DNA from: a virus
DNA: 45,611 nucleotides
Reading direction: 5' to 3' (one strand)
IMG/VR virus record: IMGVR_UViG_3300048839_001250
Location: 1 to 45,611 of that record
Positions 31,866 through 39,431 of the stretch are shown here, piece after piece. The position numbers were made by a program, and so were the translations under genes. Below the pieces are notes generated by a model that worked only from the letters and a program-made list of their open reading frames with translations, searched no databases and was not told the DNA's origin. Position 1 is the stretch's first letter. Each line of letters begins with the position of its first letter.

Positions 31866-32693
31866 ATGCTCCGCCCCGCGCAACTTCCGTCGTACGCGAC
31901 CGACGCCAACTACCCGGCCGGGCCGGAGCCCGAGGCCGGCACGCCGACCAAGGTCGCGCCGACCAGCGGCGAGCTCGCGGTGGGCTACCGGCCGGGCGCC
32001 AAGCCGACGGCGCAGAAGTTCAACTGGTGGCGCAACCTCGTCGGCGAGTGGGTGGACCACCTCGACGACGTGCGCGTCGACGAGCCGTGGATGTTCAACG
32101 CGGCCGACCCTGCGGCCTTCGCCGACAACGGCTGGACGTACACGGCGACGAACGCCGACACGCCCACGATCCAGACCCCGGACGCGGATCACCCGCGCCG
32201 CTTCGCCGAGATCGGCAACAACAACGGCATCGGCGAGTCGGCGCTGCGCGGCCTGTTCTTCGGGTGGGACCCGGGAACCGCGGTCTACGGGATGCGCGGC
32301 CAGGTGGAGATCTCCGGGTTCGGGACGGCCACGGCGTACTCGATCGAGTGGGGCTTCCACATCAACTCCAACGCCGCCCACCGGATCGTGATCAAGAAGA
32401 AGAGCGGCTCGGCCAACTGGTGGCTGCACGTGCAGGACGCCACCGGGACGAGCGAGGTCGACACCGACGTGCCGTGCGTCGCCGGCCAGGTCTACGAGCT
32501 CGGCTTGCGGATCCTCACGGGCAGCGTCTACGCGTCGATCGACGGCGAGGTCGTGGCGACGCTCGAGGGCAGCGCCGACTTCCCGTTCAACGACGCGATC
32601 CGGTACCTGCTGACCTCCACGTCGACGGCGGCGGGCACGCTGGGCTACACCCGGATCGGCCCGATCCGCGGCTGGTTCCACCCCGGGGCCTGA
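31866..32693 (+). CDS. Tail fibre with lectin-like domain
   Basis: 275 residues. The N-terminus LPSYATDANYPAGPEPEAGT, KVAPTSGELAVGYRPGAKPT, AQKFNWWRNLVGEWV is a common fibre-attachment start in phages. Residues 90-270 form a beta-jelly-roll like concanavalin-type domain (ASIDGEVVATLEGSADFPF). Probably binds the host surface. It is the last structural gene before lysis. Confidence 0.7.
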   Translation: MLRPAQLPSYATDANYPAGPEPEAGTPTKVAPTSGELAVGYRPGAKPTAQKFNWWRNLVGEWVDHLDDVRVDEPWMFNAADPAAFADNGWTYTATNADTPTIQTPDADHPRRFAEIGNNNGIGESALRGLFFGWDPGTAVYGMRGQVEISGFGTATAYSIEWGFHINSNAAHRIVIKKKSGSANWWLHVQDATGTSEVDTDVPCVAGQVYELGLRILTGSVYASIDGEVVATLEGSADFPFNDAIRYLLTSTSTAAGTLGYTRIGPIRGWFHPGA

Positions 32694-32695
32694 TC

Positions 32696-32724
32696 TCGAC
32701 CGACCCGGCCGCCGGCGCGACCGT
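32696..32724 (+). promoter_or_regulatory. TCGACC-class promoter for the lysis genes
   Basis: TCGACC (32696-32701), 17 nt, GACCGT (32719-32724), 6 nt, GTG at 32731. Very close match to the portal promoter, including GAGGC after the -10. Confidence 0.72.
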
Positions 32725-32730
32725 GAGGCC

Positions 32731-33198
32731 GTGACCCTGGAGGCCCTCGACGCTCGTGTCGACGACCTGGACGCGCACCAGCGGGCCATCCGCGACGCCG
32801 TGCAGGACGTGGCCGTGTCGCTCGCCGAGTTGCGCGTCGACCTGGAAGGCACGCGCGGCAACACCGGCAAGCTCGGCACGCTGGCGGCCTCGGTCGGCCA
32901 GCTCGCCGCGGACGTCGAGCAGCTCGGCAAGGCGGTCACCGAGGTCCGCCCTGTCGTGGAGCTCCGCGCCTGGGTGATGGCGCGGGTGCGCGCGGCGCTG
33001 GGCGGGCTTGCGCTGCTCGCGGGCACCGCCTTCGCGATCGTCTACCAGCGCGGCCGGGCGGACGAGCGCGCCGCGGCCGCGACCACCTCGGTCGAGCAGC
33101 GCCTCGACCGCCTCGAGCACGCCACCACGACGCTCCAGCGCGCCCTGTGGCGCGACTTCGTTCCCGACCTGCCGCTGCCCAAGGAGCCTCTGCCATGA
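32731..33198 (+). CDS. Lysis-region membrane protein with coiled coils
   Basis: 155 residues from a GTG. Residues 1-80 are a coiled coil, 85-107 a single membrane helix (LGGLALLAGTAFAIVYQRG), then a second coiled coil (VEQRLDRLEHATTTLQRAL). Similar single-pass coiled-coil proteins open many lysis cassettes and may act as holin or holin partner. Overlaps the next ATG. Confidence 0.55.
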   Translation: MTLEALDARVDDLDAHQRAIRDAVQDVAVSLAELRVDLEGTRGNTGKLGTLAASVGQLAADVEQLGKAVTEVRPVVELRAWVMARVRAALGGLALLAGTAFAIVYQRGRADERAAAATTSVEQRLDRLEHATTTLQRALWRDFVPDLPLPKEPLP

Positions 33199-33731
33199 CC
33201 CCCACGCGCGCCTCGCTCATCGAGGCCACCGTCTACCTCGCCCTGTTCGCCGTGGCGCTCGCGCTCGGCTCGATGCTGGCGTCCTGCGAGCGCGCCAGTC
33301 ACGCGGCCGGCCCCACCGCTGGCGCCGTCGCCGAGCTCGACGCGGGCGCCACCGCTGCGGCCCCGGCGACCCAGCCGCCCGCGATCGTCACCCCCGACGC
33401 GATCGACGAGCCATCCGCCGCGGTGCGCGTCGTGCGCGAGACGCGCGCCGAGGACGGCTGGGCCGCGGCGATCGGCGTCGCGCTGCTCATCCTGTTGCGG
33501 ACGCTGAGCAAGCGCGTGCAGACGACCTCCGCGCTGGCGTTCCTGCGGCGAGGATGGTGGCCACTGGCGCTCGCCAGCGCCGTGACGATAGTCGGCGCCG
33601 TCGTCGCCGTCCTGGTCGGCGAGGCGAGCTGGACGAGCGTGCTGGTCGCCAGCCTGACGCTCGGGCTGGTGCTGCTCGAGGGCCGCGGCGCCGATGCCGC
33701 GCCGCCGAGCTCGCCGCCGGCGACGTCGTGA
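33195..33731 (+). CDS. Holin-like multi-pass membrane protein
   Basis: 178 residues. N-terminal hydrophobic segment (VYLALFAVALALGSMLASC, residues 13-31), an Ala/Pro-rich stretch, then three more hydrophobic segments near residues 95-108, 117-135 and 140-155. A lipobox-like LASC follows the first helix, so the N-terminal part could be lipid-anchored. Position between two lysis genes supports a holin role. Start AAGGAGCC in good spacing. Confidence 0.5.
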   Translation: MTPTRASLIEATVYLALFAVALALGSMLASCERASHAAGPTAGAVAELDAGATAAAPATQPPAIVTPDAIDEPSAAVRVVRETRAEDGWAAAIGVALLILLRTLSKRVQTTSALAFLRRGWWPLALASAVTIVGAVVAVLVGEASWTSVLVASLTLGLVLLEGRGADAAPPSSPPATS

Positions 33732-34153
33732 CCCTCGCCGTCGCGCTCGGCGCGCTCGCCGTCGCCCTGGCCGCGCTTGGGCTGACTGGCGCCGCCTTCG
33801 CCTCCGCGCTCCGCCGCGCCGACCGCGCCGCGGACGCCGAGGCGCGCGCCGCCGCCGCCGCCGTGGAGGTCGAGCGCGCCCACGACGCGATCGCCGAGAT
33901 CGCCGCCGCCGAACGCCGGCAGCGGGTTCGTGCCGATGCCCTCGAGGAGGAACTCGCCCATGCCGATGCGTACCCGCTGCTTCCTGGTCCTGAGCCTGTG
34001 GACCGCCCTGGCCGCGCCCGGCTGCGGGCGTCGCTGCGCCTCGTCGCCGCCGACCGCTCCGCGCGCGCCGGTGGTGGTGCCGGGGCCGCCGCGGTGCCTG
34101 AGCCAGCCGCCCCCGGCGCCGCCCGCACAGGTGACGGAGCTGGCGGCGAGTGA
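33728..34153 (+). CDS. Inner-membrane spanin (Rz-like)
   Basis: 141 residues from the GTG of a GTGA overlap. N-terminal membrane helix (VTLAVALGALAVALAALGLT), then a helical stretch AADAEARAAAAAVEVERAHD and ERRQRVRADALEEELAHADA predicted to form a coiled coil in the periplasm. A second gene with a lipoprotein signal starts inside it in another frame, the classical nested Rz/Rz1 layout. With the outer subunit it fuses inner and outer membranes at lysis. Confidence 0.7.
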   Translation: MTLAVALGALAVALAALGLTGAAFASALRRADRAADAEARAAAAAVEVERAHDAIAEIAAAERRQRVRADALEEELAHADAYPLLPGPEPVDRPGRARLRASLRLVAADRSARAGGGAGAAAVPEPAAPGAARTGDGAGGE

Positions 34154-34259
34154 CCAGCCGGCGACCGCCGAGCAGCTCGACGCGCTCGAGTGGTGGGCCG
34201 GCGTGCTCCATGCCTACGCTGCGCGCGCGTGGCGGGCGTGCGGGCCGGTGACGCCGTGA
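33960..34259 (+). CDS. Outer-membrane spanin lipoprotein (Rz1-like), nested in the Rz frame
   Basis: 99 residues; AGGAGG lies 9 bases before the ATG. The signal peptide CFLVLSLWTALAAPGC ends in a lipobox Cys, followed by a Pro-rich stretch (PTAPRAPVVVPGPPRC, QPPPAPPAQ) as in Rz1. It starts within the i-spanin gene and runs past its stop, an arrangement seen in many spanin pairs. A two-part spanin requires an outer membrane, so the host is Gram-negative in envelope. Confidence 0.75.
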   Translation: MPMRTRCFLVLSLWTALAAPGCGRRCASSPPTAPRAPVVVPGPPRCLSQPPPAPPAQVTELAASDQPATAEQLDALEWWAGVLHAYAARAWRACGPVTP

Positions 34260-34969
34260 TCCTCGAGCTCGTCCAGTTCGACGTCGACCAGGTCGTCGGC
34301 ATCTACCGCGTCGGCGGCCAGCCGGGGCGCATGCCGGAGCGCGCCCGGTACCTCCACCCTGGCGCCGCGGCCGACTACCTCGCGCTGGTGCGGCGCGGGC
34401 GCGTCGTCGTGTCCGACATGTTCCGCACCGCCGAGAGCTCCCTCGCGGCCGTCAAGGCAGGGCGCGGGGCGCAGCGGCCCGGCTACTCGGCGCACAACCT
34501 CGGCCTGGCGATCGACGTCGACATCCGCCCGACCATGAAGGGCCTCGGCGCGCGCACCAAGACCGAGCTCGACGCGGTGATGGAGGAGCACGGCTACTTC
34601 TGCCACCGGCGCGACCACCAGCTCGCGCACGAGGCCTGGCACTACACATGGCTCGGCCGCGGCGCCGTCATCATCCCGAAGGTCCGCACCATCGTGAACT
34701 ACACCGAGGCGCAGATCGTCGCGATCGCCGGCGCCGCCGCGCTCGCCCCGGACGATGCCGAGTGCCAGCGCGCCCTGGCTCGCCTGCGGCTCTACAGCGG
34801 CGCCATCGACGGCAAGATCGGCCAGCTATCCAAGGCCGCCATCGGCGCGTTCCAGCGCGCGTGGGACCTCCCGGCCACCGAGGCGCTCACCGCCCGGACC
34901 CGCCGGACCCTCGCCCTCGTCGCCGCGGAGCGCAGGATCGTGCCGCTGCCGGCCGCGGCGTTGCGCTAG
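34256..34969 (+). CDS. Endolysin: D-Ala-D-Ala carboxypeptidase (VanY/M15) plus peptidoglycan-binding domain
   Basis: 237 residues from a GTG. Residues 55-135 hold the M15 zinc site: SAHNLGLAIDVDI (His80, Asp87) and HEAWHYTW (Glu126, His129). Residues about 165-225 form a PG_binding_1 domain (CQRALARLRLYSGAIDGKIG, AAIGAFQRAWDL). It would cut cross-link peptides of peptidoglycan at lysis. No signal peptide, so it needs the holin. The gene converges with the integrase gene. Confidence 0.88.
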   Translation: MILELVQFDVDQVVGIYRVGGQPGRMPERARYLHPGAAADYLALVRRGRVVVSDMFRTAESSLAAVKAGRGAQRPGYSAHNLGLAIDVDIRPTMKGLGARTKTELDAVMEEHGYFCHRRDHQLAHEAWHYTWLGRGAVIIPKVRTIVNYTEAQIVAIAGAAALAPDDAECQRALARLRLYSGAIDGKIGQLSKAAIGAFQRAWDLPATEALTARTRRTLALVAAERRIVPLPAAALR

Positions 34970-35004
34970 GCCCGTTCAGCATCGCCGCCAGATCGTCGAC
35001 GCTT

Positions 35005-35018
35005 CCGGCGAACGCCGG
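35005..35018. terminator. Possible hairpin terminator after the endolysin
   Basis: CCGGC and GCCGG arms around GAAC. No T-run follows, so intrinsic termination is uncertain. It lies where convergent transcripts meet. Confidence 0.3.
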
Positions 35019-35068
35019 CGGCGCCATCGCCGCGCGGTTGTCCTGCGCGTCGGCTCGCCGCAGGCCGC

Positions 35069-35085
35069 TGCACACCCGTTGCACA
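35069..35085 (+). repeat. Arm-type integrase site, left (17 bp)
   Basis: TGCACACCCGTTGCACA, identical to 35277-35293 and in the same orientation. The two copies flank the attP core at about 65-90 bp on either side, as arm-type sites do in tyrosine-integrase phages. Confidence 0.7.
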
Positions 35086-35086
35086 G

Positions 35087-36373
35087 CTACCCGGTGCTCT
35101 TGAGGATTCGCAAGCGATCACGGATCGTTGCGACGCGTGCGGGGCGCTCTGAAAATCCGCGTGTCGGCGGTTCAACTCCGTCCCTGGGCACGACGACTTC
35201 CGCGAGATCCTTGGAGATTCGGCCCTCGCCGCGAGTCTCAGGAGTCTCTCCAGTAGCACCGCGTGCGCCTGTGTCTTGCACACCCGTTGCACACGAGGTC
35301 GCCGCCGCGAGCCAGCCCGCGCGCGCGGACATCGCGTCGATCGCGTCCTGGTAGTTCGAGGTCGCGAGGTGGCCGTAGACGCGCTCGACCATCCGCGTGC
35401 TGGTGTGCCCGAGCAGCCGCGCGACGACGTAGAGCGGCACGCCGGCCTGCACGAGCCAGCTCGCGTAGGTCCGCCGCAGGTCGTTGGGCGAGATCGGGTC
35501 GCGCCTCGGGTACGGCGCCGCGCCGTTCGGCTGCCGCACGCGCGCGCCGTGCAGCCCGCGATCGAGCGCCGCGGTGAGGTCGCGGTCCACGTTGCTCCAC
35601 GTCTCGACGACCAGGTCGTCACCGGTCGCGCCGCGCGCCGCCGCGAGCTCGGCCGCCTCAGCGAGCAGCGTCGCGAGCGGCGGCGGGATCGGGACCATCC
35701 GGTGCGCGCCCTCCGTCTTGGTACCGTCGACGCGGATCCAGCCGCGCTCGCGGTCGACGCGGCCCCAGCGCAGGCGCTCGACCTCGGAGTCGCGCAGCCC
35801 GGCGTACAGCGCGATCGCGGCCCACAGCCGGCGGTGCGGCCGCAGCGCGGCGAGCATCGCGTCCGCCTCGTGGTGCGTCAGCCAGCGGTCGCGCGGCCGG
35901 TACTGCTGCTTCACCTTCGGGATGACGGCGCCCGGGTTGCCCGTCCACACGCCGCGATCGATCGCGACCTTGAGCGCGCGCCGCAGCACGACGAGCTCCT
36001 TGTAGATCGTCGACGGGTGCGCGCCCTCGTCGACGCGCGTCGTGACGTAGCTGGTCGTCCGGTCGCGCGAGACGTCGGCGAGCCGCAGGTCCTGGCCGAG
36101 GAGCCGCTCGAGGTGCCGCGCCTTCTGCTGGTAGCTGCCGATCGTCGCCGCCGCGGCGTGCTCGGCGACCATCGCGCGGAACAGGTGGTCGAGCGCCGCG
36201 CCTAGCGTGTGCGTCGAGTACGCGGCTGGATCGGCCGTCGCCAGCTCGAGCTCGCGGAGTCGGGCGGCGGCGACGCGGCCGTCCTTGGTGCCGAGCGATC
36301 GCCGGTGGTGCGTGCCGCGCGTGTCCGTCCAGTACGCGTGATAGGTGTCCCCACGACGGTAGATGCGTCCCAC
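35087..36373 (-). CDS. int: Tyrosine-family integrase
   Basis: 428 residues from a GTG with GGAG upstream. N-terminal MGRIYRRGDTYHAYWTDTRG is typical. Catalytic blocks: Arg194 (ALYAGLRDSEVERLRW), Lys219 (GTKT), NDLRR at 297-301 with Arg300, LGH at 321-323, and nucleophile Tyr333 (ERVYGHL). The first position of the usual H-x-x-R box is Asn297. It joins phage and host DNA at attP/attB. The last 50 codons overlap the attP core, so integration replaces the 3' end of the gene with host DNA. The peptide VVPRDGVEPPTRGFS there is tRNA-gene antisense. Confidence 0.92.
   Translation of the reverse strand: MGRIYRRGDTYHAYWTDTRGTHHRRSLGTKDGRVAAARLRELELATADPAAYSTHTLGAALDHLFRAMVAEHAAAATIGSYQQKARHLERLLGQDLRLADVSRDRTTSYVTTRVDEGAHPSTIYKELVVLRRALKVAIDRGVWTGNPGAVIPKVKQQYRPRDRWLTHHEADAMLAALRPHRRLWAAIALYAGLRDSEVERLRWGRVDRERGWIRVDGTKTEGAHRMVPIPPPLATLLAEAAELAAARGATGDDLVVETWSNVDRDLTAALDRGLHGARVRQPNGAAPYPRRDPISPNDLRRTYASWLVQAGVPLYVVARLLGHTSTRMVERVYGHLATSNYQDAIDAMSARAGWLAAATSCATGVQDTGARGATGETPETRGEGRISKDLAEVVVPRDGVEPPTRGFSERPARVATIRDRLRILKSTG
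35149..35190 (+). other. attP: attP core: 3' half of tRNA-Phe(GAA)
   Basis: Plus strand reads an anticodon loop CTGAAAA (anticodon GAA), the variable region GTGTC, a T arm GGCGG-TTCAACT-CCGTC, and an acceptor strand CCTGGGC with discriminator A. The 5' half of a tRNA is absent and the left anticodon stem does not pair fully, so this is a partial tRNA copied from attB. Integration would rebuild the host tRNA-Phe, whose 5' end is predicted to read GCCCAGG. Confidence 0.82.
35277..35293 (+). repeat. Arm-type integrase site, right (17 bp)
   Basis: Second copy of TGCACACCCGTTGCACA, inside the 3' part of the integrase gene. Confidence 0.7.
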
Positions 36374-36552
36374 TTCGGCGGCTCCTTGGTGTGGCGGCGA
36401 ACGTACTCGCCGAACGCGCGCTCGGGAACGCGGATCGTCCGACCGATCGCGACGTGCAGCATCTCGCGCGCGAGCCGGTACGCGGTGGCGCGCGACACGC
36501 CGAGGCGCTCGGCGATCTGCGGCACGGACAGGTAGGTGACGGGCGCGCTCAC
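36202..36552 (-). CDS. Excisionase-like / MerR-type HTH protein
   Basis: 116 residues from a GTG. YLSVPQIAERLGVSRATAYR is a helix-turn-helix of the HTH_17/excisionase type; VAIGRTIRVPERAFGEYVRR follows as the wing. It overlaps the integrase start by about 170 bp because the frame stays open; the functional part is probably the first 65 residues. Likely directs excision or represses int. Start lies in a GTGA overlap with the gene upstream. Confidence 0.7.
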   Translation of the reverse strand: MSAPVTYLSVPQIAERLGVSRATAYRLAREMLHVAIGRTIRVPERAFGEYVRRHTKEPPKWDASTVVGTPITRTGRTRAARTTGDRSAPRTAASPPPDSASSSWRRPIQPRTRRTR

Positions 36553-36986
36553 GCCGCGCACCTCGCCGCGTGCGCCGTGACGGCCTGGTCGAGGCTGGGG
36601 CACGCGTTGCAGCGAGCGATCGGGGCGCGGCAGCGCGCGCAGCGGCCGCCGTCGACCCGCGCGGCGTGGTAGTCGGTCAGCCGGTCGTCCTGGCCGATCC
36701 GCCGGCAGGCGCGGCCGGGGCGCGCGCCGCAGCTCCGGCACGCCCGGCGCAGCGGGCTGCCGTCGCCGAGCAGGCGGGCGATGTAGTCGGCGGCGCGGGC
36801 GCGCTCCTCGAGCCAGATCCGGTAGGGCAGGCGCGCGCGCTCGCCGAACGGGTACGCCTGGTCGACGGCCTCGAGCAGGCCGGCGACGGACGGCGTGCGG
36901 CCGACGCGATCGGCGGCGCGCATGCGGTGGGTGATCGCGCCGGTGATCGCGCGCCGCGCCCGCTCGCGCCAGAGCGAGGCGCTCAC
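36549..36986 (-). CDS. Zinc-finger phage protein (145 aa)
   Basis: GTG start in a 4-bp overlap. The N-terminal half is helical ([20 protein letters not shown]). The C-terminal half has [16 protein letters not shown] with [13 protein letters not shown], then [10 protein letters not shown]. The 'CxxCGAxPGxxC...HxxR' block is a phage zinc-binding motif found in DNA-associated proteins. Function unknown. Confidence 0.6.
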   Translation of the reverse strand: MSASLWRERARRAITGAITHRMRAADRVGRTPSVAGLLEAVDQAYPFGERARLPYRIWLEERARAADYIARLLGDGSPLRRACRSCGARPGRACRRIGQDDRLTDYHAARVDGGRCARCRAPIARCNACPSLDQAVTAHAARCAA

Positions 36987-37408
36987 GCTTCCTCCGAGCG
37001 CGATAGGTCGCGGATGGCTTCCTGCAGCTTGACGACCGCAGGGTGCTTGGAGCACGTCGCAGCGTGCGCGCGCGCACCCTCTTGGCCTTCCGAGATCGTG
37101 CCGCACCAACTGCACCGGGCTGGGCGGTCGAGTCCGAATCCCTCGTCGAGCGCTGCGACGGCGCGCGCCATCGCAGCGCGCAGGTGGCGCTCGCGCTCGT
37201 GTGCGGCGTCGAGGTCCCGATGCTGCTTGACCAGCAGGGGGACGCCGTCACCCGTCGGCGTCATGCCGTGCTTCGCCGCGTCTTCGGCGATGATGTCGAC
37301 GCACAGCGCGACGCACTCGTCGCAGATCATCACCAGTGGCCCACAGATCAGGCGCTGGACCTCCTTGCTCGTCTTGGCGCAGAACGAGCAGGCCTGCAGG
37401 CTCGTCAC
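36983..37408 (-). CDS. Stand-alone ClpX-type zinc-binding domain protein
   Basis: 141 residues from a [23 protein letters not shown] then [17 protein letters not shown]: Cys7-x2-Cys10-x18-Cys29-x2-Cys32, exact spacing and wording of the ClpX N-terminal zinc domain, which forms dimers and binds adaptors. The AAA+ motor is missing. A second Cys/His cluster ([20 protein letters not shown]) lies at residues about 100-120. It could compete with or redirect host ClpXP, or have been reused as a DNA-binding or dimer module. Confidence 0.75.
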   Translation of the reverse strand: MTSLQACSFCAKTSKEVQRLICGPLVMICDECVALCVDIIAEDAAKHGMTPTGDGVPLLVKQHRDLDAAHERERHLRAAMARAVAALDEGFGLDRPARCSWCGTISEGQEGARAHAATCSKHPAVVKLQEAIRDLSRSEEA

Positions 37409-37641
37409 GCGCGCACCTCCCCGAGCTCGGCGGCGCGGCCCTCCTCGACCAGGTCGAGCAGCCACTCGCCGGCGGCGAGCACCAGGTCGGCGAGCCAGCA
37501 TGCGCCGCGGACCGCGCCGGTCGCGAGTGCGGCGGCGAGCTCGGCGAGGGCGTGGCGTGCCAGCGCGGGCAGGGCGTGCGCGAGGCCGACGAGCGCGGCG
37601 TGGGTGCCGTCCGGCGACGCGCCGAGGTCGAGCGCCGTCAC
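37405..37641 (-). CDS. Small helical protein (78 aa)
   Basis: GTG start overlapping the ParB stop, and its own stop overlaps the next GTG. Ala/Leu-rich helices: [40 protein letters not shown]. Probably amphipathic rather than a membrane segment. No family recognised; overlaps on both sides support it. Confidence 0.55.
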   Translation of the reverse strand: MTALDLGASPDGTHAALVGLAHALPALARHALAELAAALATGAVRGACWLADLVLAAGEWLLDLVEEGRAAELGEVRA

Positions 37642-39431
37642 GCGCCCCCCATCTCGAGCTGCTGGCCGCGGCTGTTCCACGCCGGCTTCTTCGCGGCGGC
37701 CTTCTTCGCCGGCGACTTGGCGGGCGCGGGCTTCTTGGCCGAGGCCTTCCCCGGCTTCTTCTTCGGCGGCGCGGCGCGCTTCTTCGGCGCGGGCGGCGAG
37801 AACTCGTCGCGCCAGTCGACCTCCTCGCCGGCGGGCCGCCCGGGCTCGCGGACCGGCTCGAGCTCCACGTCGAGCAGCTCGGCGACCTCGCGCAGGCTGC
37901 GCCCGTAGGAGCCGGCCTGCCACAGCCCGTGCACCGCGCTCGACGCGCACGACAGCAGCACGGTGATCTGCAGCCAGTGATCGGCCGACGACGCGAGCGC
38001 GAACAGCTCGGCGAGCGCCTTGTCGGCCGGCCCGTGCTGGCTGCCGCTGCCGTCCTTCTCGAGGTGGAGGCCGAGCATCTTGCACAGCCGCGCCTTGTCC
38101 TCGGCGTCGAGCTCGCGGACCAGCGCGCGCGCCGCGATCGCGTAGACCTCGCGCGGCTCGAGACGGGTGCAGTCGTCCTTGATCGTGCGGATCGCGGTTT
38201 GCGCGCGCTCGCGCCGCAGCGCGACGACCTGCTCGCGCTTCTTGTCCTCGGGCGTCTTGTGGCTGGCCGGCTTCATCGCGCCCGCGTGCGCCCCGTGGAC
38301 GATGCCTGCCGCCTTGCCGTGCTCCTCCAGCGCGGCCTTGAGCGCGGCGCGCGGGATCAGCTCGCGCACCATGCCGGCGCCGTCCCGCGCCAGGACGAGC
38401 TCGGGCGCCGCGTCGATCGGCAGCCGCTCGAGCACCTCGATCCCGGTCTTCCCGCCGACGCCGAACTCGTAGATCGCGCTCCGGGCGTCGACGTACTTGC
38501 GGTCGGTCAGGTAGGTGCCGTCGAACACGCTGTCGGTCGGGCCGAGCACCTTGACTCCGGCGGCTCGCGCCTGGGCGATGCGGGCGTCGCCGGCCTTGGT
38601 GACCTTGCGCTCGAAGCATGCCCGGTCGGCGCAGCGCGGCGGGCGCGCGCCGCTGCCCTCCTGGTTCGCCGTGTTGAACATGCAGCCGCCGCACGGCGGC
38701 GCGCCCAGGGTGACGTCGTCGACGTCGAACGGCGGCGCCTCGAGGCTGCGCGTGTAGGTCGTGCGGATCAGGTGCTCGGCGGCCTGGACCGTGTAGGGCC
38801 GCCGCGTCGGCTCGTCCGCGTCGTCGTCGTAGTCCTCGACGCCCTCGCCGAGCTCCTTGGCCGCGGCGAGCTGGTCGATCTCGGGCAGCCCGGTCAGCAG
38901 CAGCGCGACCGAGTCGCTGATCGGGCAGGCCGCGGCCTCGAGCACCTCGCGCGTCGCCAGCGTCAGCTTCGCCAGCGACAGCCGGCCGTAGACGTAGCGG
39001 CGCGACTTGCCGATCTTCGCGGCGATCTGGTCGACGCTGAGGCCGTGCCGGTCGCGGAGCTGCTGGTAGCCGGCGGCCTCCTCCAGCGCGGTGACGTCGG
39101 CGCGCTGCAGGTTCTCCACGACCTGGAGCTCGAGCACCTCGAGGTCGTCGAGCTCGCGCACCATCGCAGGGACGGCGCTGAGCCCGGCGAGCCGCGCCGC
39201 CCGCAGCCGGCGCGCGCCGAACACCAGCTCGTACCGCTCGCGCACCGTCGGGTGCGGGCGGACCAGGATCGGCGAGACGACGCCGGCGGTGCGGATCGAG
39301 TCGGCCAGCTCGGCGAGCGCCGCCTCGTCGAAGCGGCGCCGCGGGTTGGTCGGCGACTCGTCGATCGCCTCGATCCAGACCTCGCGCACGTCGGGCAGGG
39401 CGACGAACGCAGGAGATGTACGCTTGCTCAC
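37638..39431 (-). CDS. ParB-like DNA-binding protein (597 aa)
   Basis: GTG start in a GTGA overlap. Residues 20-130 form the ParB N-terminal (CTP-binding) domain: [59 protein letters not shown]. The HTH follows: [21 protein letters not shown] Cys cluster ([20 protein letters not shown]) and a long Lys/Ala/Pro tail are typical of the larger phage/plasmid type. No ParA is encoded, so a role other than partition is likely: regulation, DNA compaction or recombination support. The six 16-bp palindromes have the size of parS sites and are candidate targets. Confidence 0.85.
   Translation of the reverse strand: MSKRTSPAFVALPDVREVWIEAIDESPTNPRRRFDEAALAELADSIRTAGVVSPILVRPHPTVRERYELVFGARRLRAARLAGLSAVPAMVRELDDLEVLELQVVENLQRADVTALEEAAGYQQLRDRHGLSVDQIAAKIGKSRRYVYGRLSLAKLTLATREVLEAAACPISDSVALLLTGLPEIDQLAAAKELGEGVEDYDDDADEPTRRPYTVQAAEHLIRTTYTRSLEAPPFDVDDVTLGAPPCGGCMFNTANQEGSGARPPRCADRACFERKVTKAGDARIAQARAAGVKVLGPTDSVFDGTYLTDRKYVDARSAIYEFGVGGKTGIEVLERLPIDAAPELVLARDGAGMVRELIPRAALKAALEEHGKAAGIVHGAHAGAMKPASHKTPEDKKREQVVALRRERAQTAIRTIKDDCTRLEPREVYAIAARALVRELDAEDKARLCKMLGLHLEKDGSGSQHGPADKALAELFALASSADHWLQITVLLSCASSAVHGLWQAGSYGRSLREVAELLDVELEPVREPGRPAGEEVDWRDEFSPPAPKKRAAPPKKKPGKASAKKPAPAKSPAKKAAAKKPAWNSRGQQLEMGGA

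Larger units (their letters stand above)
34970..35086. other. Intergenic region between endolysin and integrase
   Basis: 117 bp. Contains a CCGGCGAACGCCGG hairpin (35005-35018) without a U tract, which may end transcription of the lysis operon, and one arm-type repeat at its right end. No coding seen. Confidence 0.5.

Noticed and set aside
33515-33535. Seventh copy of the palindrome (GTGCAGACGACC)
   Set aside because: Only one half matches; the second arm is lost, so I do not count it.
35149-35190. Complete tRNA gene
   Set aside because: Only the 3' half from the anticodon loop is present; there is no D arm or 5' acceptor strand, so it is an attachment core.
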